Positions 15,357 through 19,792 of a DNA stretch of 19,792 bases are shown one piece after another; the first letter of the stretch is position 1; each line of letters opens with the position of its first letter. The position numbers and the translations under genes are program-made. Below the pieces are notes generated by a model. That model searched no databases. It worked only from the letters and a program-made list of their open reading frames with translations, and was not told the DNA's origin. The DNA is from Caldithrix sp964468415 (GTDB taxonomy: Bacteria; Calditrichota; Calditrichia; Calditrichales; Calditrichaceae), in assembly GCA_964468415.1 (NCBI GenBank), contig CAYXUS010000063.1, forward strand, positions 1 to 19,792, given 5' to 3'.

Positions 15357-17231
15357 TCATCTAAGTTGAAGTTCATCCACCAAATTTAAGGTATCCGGAT
15401 TGTAAACGATCATTTTGACTTTTTTACCTTGCACATAAAAAAGCACCAAAGCATTCTGGGTGGTAAAGCCATGTGTAAAATCGGACCAGGGTGTTTTCTC
15501 CTGCGCATAGTAGGGGGCACCGGCCGCACCGTTGTTGATTTGCCAAACCGTCCGTGTTAAATGAATTTTCGGATGCGTGTAATTTTCAGGATAAATGGGC
15601 GTGTCCGGGCCGATTTGGGTGCGGCAATAGTTGTGTTCGTCCCCGGTAAGAATGGCTACCACTTTTGGGGTTTCGTTCACGATTAATTGCAGCAGTTGGT
15701 CTCTCCGTTCAATAATGCCTTGTTTTACCGGCTTCCCGGCTACAATCGCTCTTGGCTCATTTGAACCATTGTACCACATATCATCTTTTACGTGCCCGCC
15801 ATTGGGGAAGAAAGGGGTGTGTTCGGTGACAAAGATGTGATCAATGGTGGGATCGTTTTGAAGTTTACGCAGCGTTTTCTTAACCCATTTTAACTGTTGA
15901 TCCATAATGTAACCGTGTAAGTTCCCGCTTGTTTCCGGATGGCGTTTTAAGCTGGGAGCATACCAGTAATTGGAATTCATCACCACAACAGCCACGTTGT
16001 CGTAGGTGTAATAAAAAACATTTTCTTTGTACGAGGGAAAATCAATCGTGTTTGGATTCGGATCGTAGTAGGCTCCGTCTTCACTTTCCGGGCCGTTTGT
16101 GGGGTTTACAAAGTTTTCGGCGAAAGTGGCCTCGGCCGATTGCTCGTCATAAGGAAAACGATCGATGGAGTACCAGCGGTTCTTCTCATCGGTAAAACTG
16201 TAAATGAGCGCCTCGTGGTTGCCCATGCCGGCGATAACCGGAAAATAATGAGCAAAAGGCTCCACGGCTTTTTTCCAATTGGAATATTGCACATTCATTT
16301 CGTTTTTGTCGAGCTCGTAGCCGCTAACCAGATCACCGGTGAATTGGACGAAGGCCACATCCTTTTGTGCGGCCAGGGCCAGAATTTTTTTGGTCATGTA
16401 AAAGTTCGGGCCAAAGAAATTACGTTCTCCGCCGCCATTTCCTCCGCGCGAATCACTGGCATAGCCAAAAACAAAAGGCAAACGGCTGCCCGGTTTGGGC
16501 GCGGTTTTAAAGGAATAGGTCTGGCGGATTTTGCCAACGCTTAAACTGTAGGAATATTTTGTAGCCGGCCGCAAATGATTGATGTGAATTTCGTGATGTG
16601 TGTCTGGATGAGAAGATGAGTAGGTCTTTCCGTTTAGTTCAATTTGCGCCTCTGCTGGCAGGCTGGTTTCGAACCAAATTGTAACACTGTGATCGGTTAA
16701 CAGGCTTACAAAGGGCCCTTGAATAACCGTGGGAATCACTTTGAAAGGCCCTGTGCCTTCAAAAGAAACTCTTCCTTCGTAAAGTAGCTTTCCGTGCGCG
16801 TCAGCGATGCGGTAGCCCAGTGTCCCGAATCCCTTTTCTTCCCAATGAATCATGTCATATTTTCCGGAAAGCTTTTTGCGAATGTTTATGGTTGCTTTGC
16901 CGTTTTTGATTTTGGCTGCACTGTGGAAGTAAACGGGTTGCGGAAATTTATCCTGATAGTTAATGAACCCGTAATACATGATTCCCTCAAAATCGGGCAT
17001 TTGAAAATCGAAAGAAAGCCCGCTTTCTGTTCCTTTGGGTTTGCCCGACAATTGGGCGATGGACAAAGGGGATTTGGGAACATTGGCCATGAATTGTTTT
17101 CCCCGAACCGTAAGGTATAATGCCCCGTCGTTATTATGGTGAATATTGGAATAGGATTTGGGAATGGTTTGAGAAAAAACTGTGTTTAAGAAAAAGAAAG
17201 AAACAAGTAAAAAATAAATCGAAGATTTCAT
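15357..17231 (-). CDS. Secreted purple-acid-phosphatase-like metallophosphoesterase
   Basis: This 624-residue exported protein has a signal peptide (about 1-20, ending near TVFS-Q), an N-terminal beta-rich half (about 25-250) whose last part resembles the fibronectin-like domain of purple acid phosphatases, and a calcineurin-like metallophosphoesterase domain (about 252-545). Metal ligand motifs are visible in order: D260 in YASDSRGG, D300 in TGDLVSG, N338-H339 in GMGNHE, H471 in TEHTPFF, and H533 in TGDEHNY. It should hydrolyse phosphomonoesters or diesters outside the cytoplasm. A glycine-rich loop (NGGGERN) follows the first ligand. AAGGAGG sits ideally before the ATG at 17231. It is single and convergent with the hybrid kinase. 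Phosphate scavenging is likely but unproven; the same fold also serves in nucleotidases and lipid phosphatases. Confidence 0.88.
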   Translation of the reverse strand: MKSSIYFLLVSFFFLNTVFSQTIPKSYSNIHHNNDGALYLTVRGKQFMANVPKSPLSIAQLSGKPKGTESGLSFDFQMPDFEGIMYYGFINYQDKFPQPVYFHSAAKIKNGKATINIRKKLSGKYDMIHWEEKGFGTLGYRIADAHGKLLYEGRVSFEGTGPFKVIPTVIQGPFVSLLTDHSVTIWFETSLPAEAQIELNGKTYSSSHPDTHHEIHINHLRPATKYSYSLSVGKIRQTYSFKTAPKPGSRLPFVFGYASDSRGGNGGGERNFFGPNFYMTKKILALAAQKDVAFVQFTGDLVSGYELDKNEMNVQYSNWKKAVEPFAHYFPVIAGMGNHEALIYSFTDEKNRWYSIDRFPYDEQSAEATFAENFVNPTNGPESEDGAYYDPNPNTIDFPSYKENVFYYTYDNVAVVVMNSNYWYAPSLKRHPETSGNLHGYIMDQQLKWVKKTLRKLQNDPTIDHIFVTEHTPFFPNGGHVKDDMWYNGSNEPRAIVAGKPVKQGIIERRDQLLQLIVNETPKVVAILTGDEHNYCRTQIGPDTPIYPENYTHPKIHLTRTVWQINNGAAGAPYYAQEKTPWSDFTHGFTTQNALVLFYVQGKKVKMIVYNPDTLNLVDELQLR

Positions 17232-17420
17232 TTAAGCCTCCTTGAGAAAATCGATAATCGGTCAAATTTAAATGATCATTGTCTAACAAACAATTAATTT
17301 TCATTAAAATTGACAAGCAGCAACAGATCGAAATTTGTTTGCGAATATGGGGTAAAAAGAGGAGATGGAATAAAAAAATAAGATGGAATGAGCAAAGCTA
17401 TTTTTATTGTGCTTAATTTT

Positions 17421-17429
17421 TGTTATATT
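17421..17429 (+). promoter_or_regulatory. Possible extended -10 promoter of def-pepA
   Basis: TGTTATATT reads as an extended -10 (TGn plus TATATT at 17424-17429), about 80 bases before the def start. No good -35 hexamer is seen at the expected distance. A similar TTTTGTT-TATATTT string lies upstream of accB. The rest of the 277-base spacer (17232-17508) holds only short AT-rich palindromes that I cannot assign. Confidence 0.35.
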
Positions 17430-17508
17430 TACCATTTAAATATGATAAATTCATGGGATTTTTATTGAAGTTTGTCAGAATACTACGATAGGCGGGGAGG
17501 AAAAGTAC

Positions 17509-18012
17509 TTGAGATATAAAGTGCGCTATATTGGCGATCCGATTTTACGCAAACATGCTCAGGCAATAGATACTTTTGACAAGAAATTGCGTACGTTTGT
17601 TGATGATATGATTGAAGTCATGTACAAAGAAGACGGAATCGGATTAGCCGCTCCGCAAATCGGATTTTCCACGCGGATTATTGTGGTAGATGCCTCGGAG
17701 CTCATCAATGGTGAGTATCCTCGTCCGTTTATCAACCCGGAAATCATTGAGTTTTCTGACGAAACCGATGTTAAAGAGGAAGGGTGCCTTTCCATCCCGG
17801 GTGTTTACGAAGAAGTAAGGCGTGCGGTAAAAATTAAAGTAAAATATCAGGACGAAAAAGGTAAGGAATTTACCGAAGAATATACGGATTGGGTGGCCAG
17901 AATTTTGCAGCATGAAATCGATCATCTAAACGGAATATTGTTTGTCGATCGCATTAGTCCCATTAAACGACAATTGTTGATTGCCCAAAAGGCTATCCCG
18001 GCAATTTATTAG
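17509..18012 (+). CDS. def: Peptide deformylase
   Basis: This 167-residue enzyme removes the formyl group from the N-terminal formylmethionine of nascent proteins at the ribosome. All three family motifs are present: GIGLAAPQ (43-50), EGCLSIPG with metal ligand C93, and QHEIDHLNG with H135, catalytic E136 and H139. Length is normal. The start is TTG at 17509, supported by a GGGGAGG site 8 bases upstream and by the standard beginning of the protein (MRYKVRYIGDPILR). pepA follows 14 bases after the stop, so the two are almost certainly co-transcribed. The common partner gene fmt (methionyl-tRNA formyltransferase) is not adjacent. Confidence 0.97.
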   Translation: MRYKVRYIGDPILRKHAQAIDTFDKKLRTFVDDMIEVMYKEDGIGLAAPQIGFSTRIIVVDASELINGEYPRPFINPEIIEFSDETDVKEEGCLSIPGVYEEVRRAVKIKVKYQDEKGKEFTEEYTDWVARILQHEIDHLNGILFVDRISPIKRQLLIAQKAIPAIY

Positions 18013-18026
18013 AAAGGAAAAGCATT

Positions 18027-19532
18027 GTGTTTCAAGTGGCAACAGTTCCGGAGCACGGTATAAACACCAATTTACTTGTCTTGTTTATTTCGGAAAGTTT
18101 TGTTAAAAAAAGAAAAAAAGATTTTTCTCTCTTCCCCGATAGCGTGCAAGCCACCTTGCAGCAGTATTTCCAGGTATTTAAAGATTTTAAAGGCGAGTTC
18201 AAAGAAACTCAGCTTTTGTATCAATCGGCAAATTCCGGAGTGCAGCGAATTCTTTTGGTTGGCATGGGCGATGAAGCAGGGCTAAAATGTCAGGATTTTC
18301 GGGAATTAGGATACACGTTTCAAACGGTGCAGGAAAAATTAAACACGAAACGCAACCACATTTACCTTGGAAATTTACGGGCTTGCCACAATACGCTTAT
18401 CGAAAACTTGACCGAGGGAATTTATTTCAGGCAATATCGCTTCGATCAATACAAAAGCGACAAAAAAACGAAGCCTACCAACACGCGTTATATCTTTCTC
18501 TGTTCTAAAGATGACTATTCGCCCCGATTTCGTCAAGCCTTTTTGCGCACCCGCAAGATAATGAATGGAGTTTTTTTAGCGCGCGATTTGGCCAATCAAC
18601 CATCGAATTTTGCTACTCCGAGAGACATTAAGGATAAAGTAATCCAGCATTTTTCACGCTATTCGACGATTCAGGTCGAGGTACTGGACAAAAAGGAACT
18701 GGAAAAGTTGGGTATGAATGCTCTGTTGGGTGTGGCAAAAGGGAGCTCTCACGAACCGTATCTGGTCATCATTAAATATTTGCCGCCATCTTCGAATAAA
18801 AAGCGTGTTGCTTTGGTTGGCAAAGGTGTAACATTCGACAGCGGCGGCATAAGTTTGAAACCTCCGGCAAATATGGATGAGATGAAATACGATATGTCGG
18901 GCGCTGCGGCTGTGGTGGGAAGTATGGAAATAATTGCCCACATGCAGCCCAAAATGGAATTTTATGGGGTTTTGCCATTGGTGGAAAACATGCCGGACGG
19001 CTCGGCCATGAAGCCCGGTGATGTGGTGAAATCTTATTCGGGAAAAACAATTGAAGTGCTCAACACAGATGCGGAAGGACGGTTGATACTGGCCGATGCT
19101 CTGGCCTATACCGTGGAAAAAATTAAACCGGGCATCGTGATCGATTTTGCTACCTTGACCGGCTCTATTATGGTAGCCTTGGGAGATAAACGCGCCGGAT
19201 TGTTTACGAATTCCGATGAGTTGAAAAATGTGTTGTTTAAGGCCGGAGAAGAATCGGGCGATTGGCTATGGCCCATGCCTCTGGACGATATTTACAATAA
19301 AGAGCTGGAAAGCAATGTAGCCGATATAAAGAACATCGGAAGCCGTTGGGGTGGAGCGGTTACCGCAGCAAAATTTTTGGAGAATTTTGTTGGGAAGACG
19401 CTTTGGGCGCACATCGATATGGCCGGAACGGCAAACGATGTGAAACACCTTGGATATTGGGGGAAAGGTGCCACGGGATTTGGCCCCCGATTAATTGCTC
19501 AGGTTTTGAAGGCGTTGAATAAGATTTTGTAA
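18027..19532 (+). CDS. pepA: Leucyl aminopeptidase, M17 family
   Basis: This 501-residue two-metal aminopeptidase removes N-terminal residues, typically leucine or methionine, from peptides in the cytoplasm. The divergent N-terminal domain (about 1-165) precedes the catalytic domain. Metal ligands fit the E. coli PepA pattern with a constant offset of four: K266 and D271 (VGKGVTFDSGG), D289 (MKYDMSGAAA), D348 and E350 in NTDAEGRL. The catalytic K278 and R352 are also present. Length is normal. The start is GTG at 18027 with an AGAAAGGA site. It sits 14 bases behind def and is followed by a hairpin terminator. It probably acts in peptide turnover. E. coli PepA also binds DNA at cer sites, but nothing here shows that role. 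Confidence 0.96.
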   Translation: MFQVATVPEHGINTNLLVLFISESFVKKRKKDFSLFPDSVQATLQQYFQVFKDFKGEFKETQLLYQSANSGVQRILLVGMGDEAGLKCQDFRELGYTFQTVQEKLNTKRNHIYLGNLRACHNTLIENLTEGIYFRQYRFDQYKSDKKTKPTNTRYIFLCSKDDYSPRFRQAFLRTRKIMNGVFLARDLANQPSNFATPRDIKDKVIQHFSRYSTIQVEVLDKKELEKLGMNALLGVAKGSSHEPYLVIIKYLPPSSNKKRVALVGKGVTFDSGGISLKPPANMDEMKYDMSGAAAVVGSMEIIAHMQPKMEFYGVLPLVENMPDGSAMKPGDVVKSYSGKTIEVLNTDAEGRLILADALAYTVEKIKPGIVIDFATLTGSIMVALGDKRAGLFTNSDELKNVLFKAGEESGDWLWPMPLDDIYNKELESNVADIKNIGSRWGGAVTAAKFLENFVGKTLWAHIDMAGTANDVKHLGYWGKGATGFGPRLIAQVLKALNKIL

Positions 19533-19542
19533 ATATTTGCTC

Positions 19543-19578
19543 GCGGCAGATACGTTTGCTCTGCCGCTTTGTATTTTT
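19543..19578 (+). terminator. Rho-independent terminator of def-pepA
   Basis: GCGGCAGA (19543-19550) and TCTGCCGC (19560-19567) form a perfect 8-bp GC-rich stem with a 9-base loop, followed by TTTGTATTTTT. It begins 10 bases after the pepA stop codon. Confidence 0.85.
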
Positions 19579-19705
19579 GGTATGCCGAACAAGGTGGTGA
19601 CTTTGCGCTTAGCCAAAGAAAATCAGGTGATGCATTGAAAAGACGCGATGTATTGGTTCTCCTCAAAAAAAAATAAAAATATCATAAAAAGTAGAGAGGT
19701 GCCTC

Positions 19706-19792
19706 ATGTATCCTACTAGTAATCCTGTTGCTTACGCCATTTACCTTCTTTTCTTTTTGAGCATGATAGGCTTATTTGTTTTTCTCATTTAT
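19706..19792 (+). CDS. Start of an unidentified membrane protein (cut by the window edge)
   Basis: An ATG at 19706 preceded by AGAGAGGTG opens 29 codons that run to the window end without a stop. The residues seen are a short polar lead (MYPTSNPVAYA) and a strongly hydrophobic segment at 12-29, which would be an N-terminal membrane helix or uncleaved signal anchor. Too little remains to name a family. It follows the pepA terminator by about 130 bases, so it probably has its own promoter, although none was clear. The small size visible is the main limit on confidence. Confidence 0.5.
   Translation, partial: MYPTSNPVAYAIYLLFFLSMIGLFVFLIY

Noticed and set aside
15344..15357. Tandem CTATTGT-CTATTGT duplication beside the metallophosphatase stop
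   Set aside because: Only two 7-base copies; no longer repeat, mobile-element end or target-site pattern surrounds it.
17232..17508. Possible small RNA or riboswitch in the spacer before def
   Set aside because: Only short AT-rich palindromes such as AATTTT-CATT-AAAATT were found, with no stable conserved-looking fold or terminator.
19582..19638. An 18-codon ORF after the pepA terminator
   Set aside because: It has no ribosome site and no recognisable product, and directly follows the terminator T run.

Overview
The window reads as a stretch of chromosome from a thermophile-like, Gram-negative member of the FCB superphylum. Calditrichota (Caldithrix-like) is my best guess. The grounds are circumstantial: two putative surface lipoproteins and several signal-peptide proteins, a periplasmic-propeller hybrid sensor kinase, strong Shine-Dalgarno sites (which argue against Bacteroidota proper), several TTG/GTG starts, and moderate G+C with AT-rich spacers. 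No rRNA, tRNA, CRISPR array, insertion sequence or phage gene was seen. No gap between genes exceeds 300 bases.

Layout. The left edge (1-473, minus) holds the N-terminal 157 residues of an isoprenylcysteine-methyltransferase-like membrane protein, divergent from accB (658-1164), the biotin carrier of acetyl-CoA carboxylase. accB ends in a strong hairpin terminator. A two-gene signalling unit follows: a membrane histidine kinase (1256-2836) overlapping a receiver-GGDEF response regulator (2829-3767). Next is a probable operon of a GH20 beta-hexosaminidase lipoprotein (3945-5609), a transglutaminase-like lipoprotein (5693-6865) and an aromatic-amino-acid-decarboxylase-type PLP enzyme (6900-8327). 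It runs head-on into dnaG (8360-10207, minus).

Divergent from dnaG is a small DUF3467 protein (10347-10649). Its stop codon overlaps the stop of a convergent small membrane protein of unknown function (10646-11179, minus). Then comes a 1297-residue hybrid sensor kinase (11416-15309), which shares a bidirectional hairpin terminator with a convergent secreted metallophosphatase (15357-17231, minus). The right end carries def and pepA (17509-19532) 14 bases apart, a terminator, and the first 29 codons of another membrane protein.

How the genes fit together. accB, dnaG, def and pepA are housekeeping (lipid synthesis, replication priming, N-terminal protein processing). The rest are signal transduction (two separate phosphorelay proteins or pairs, one probably ending in c-di-GMP) and envelope or extracellular degradation (hexosaminidase, transglutaminase fold, metallophosphatase). 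I found no clearly new defence or mobile system. The most interesting leads are the hexosaminidase/transglutaminase/decarboxylase cluster, the dnaG-DUF3467 shared control region, the small membrane protein, the def-pepA pairing, and the unusual start of the histidine kinase gene.
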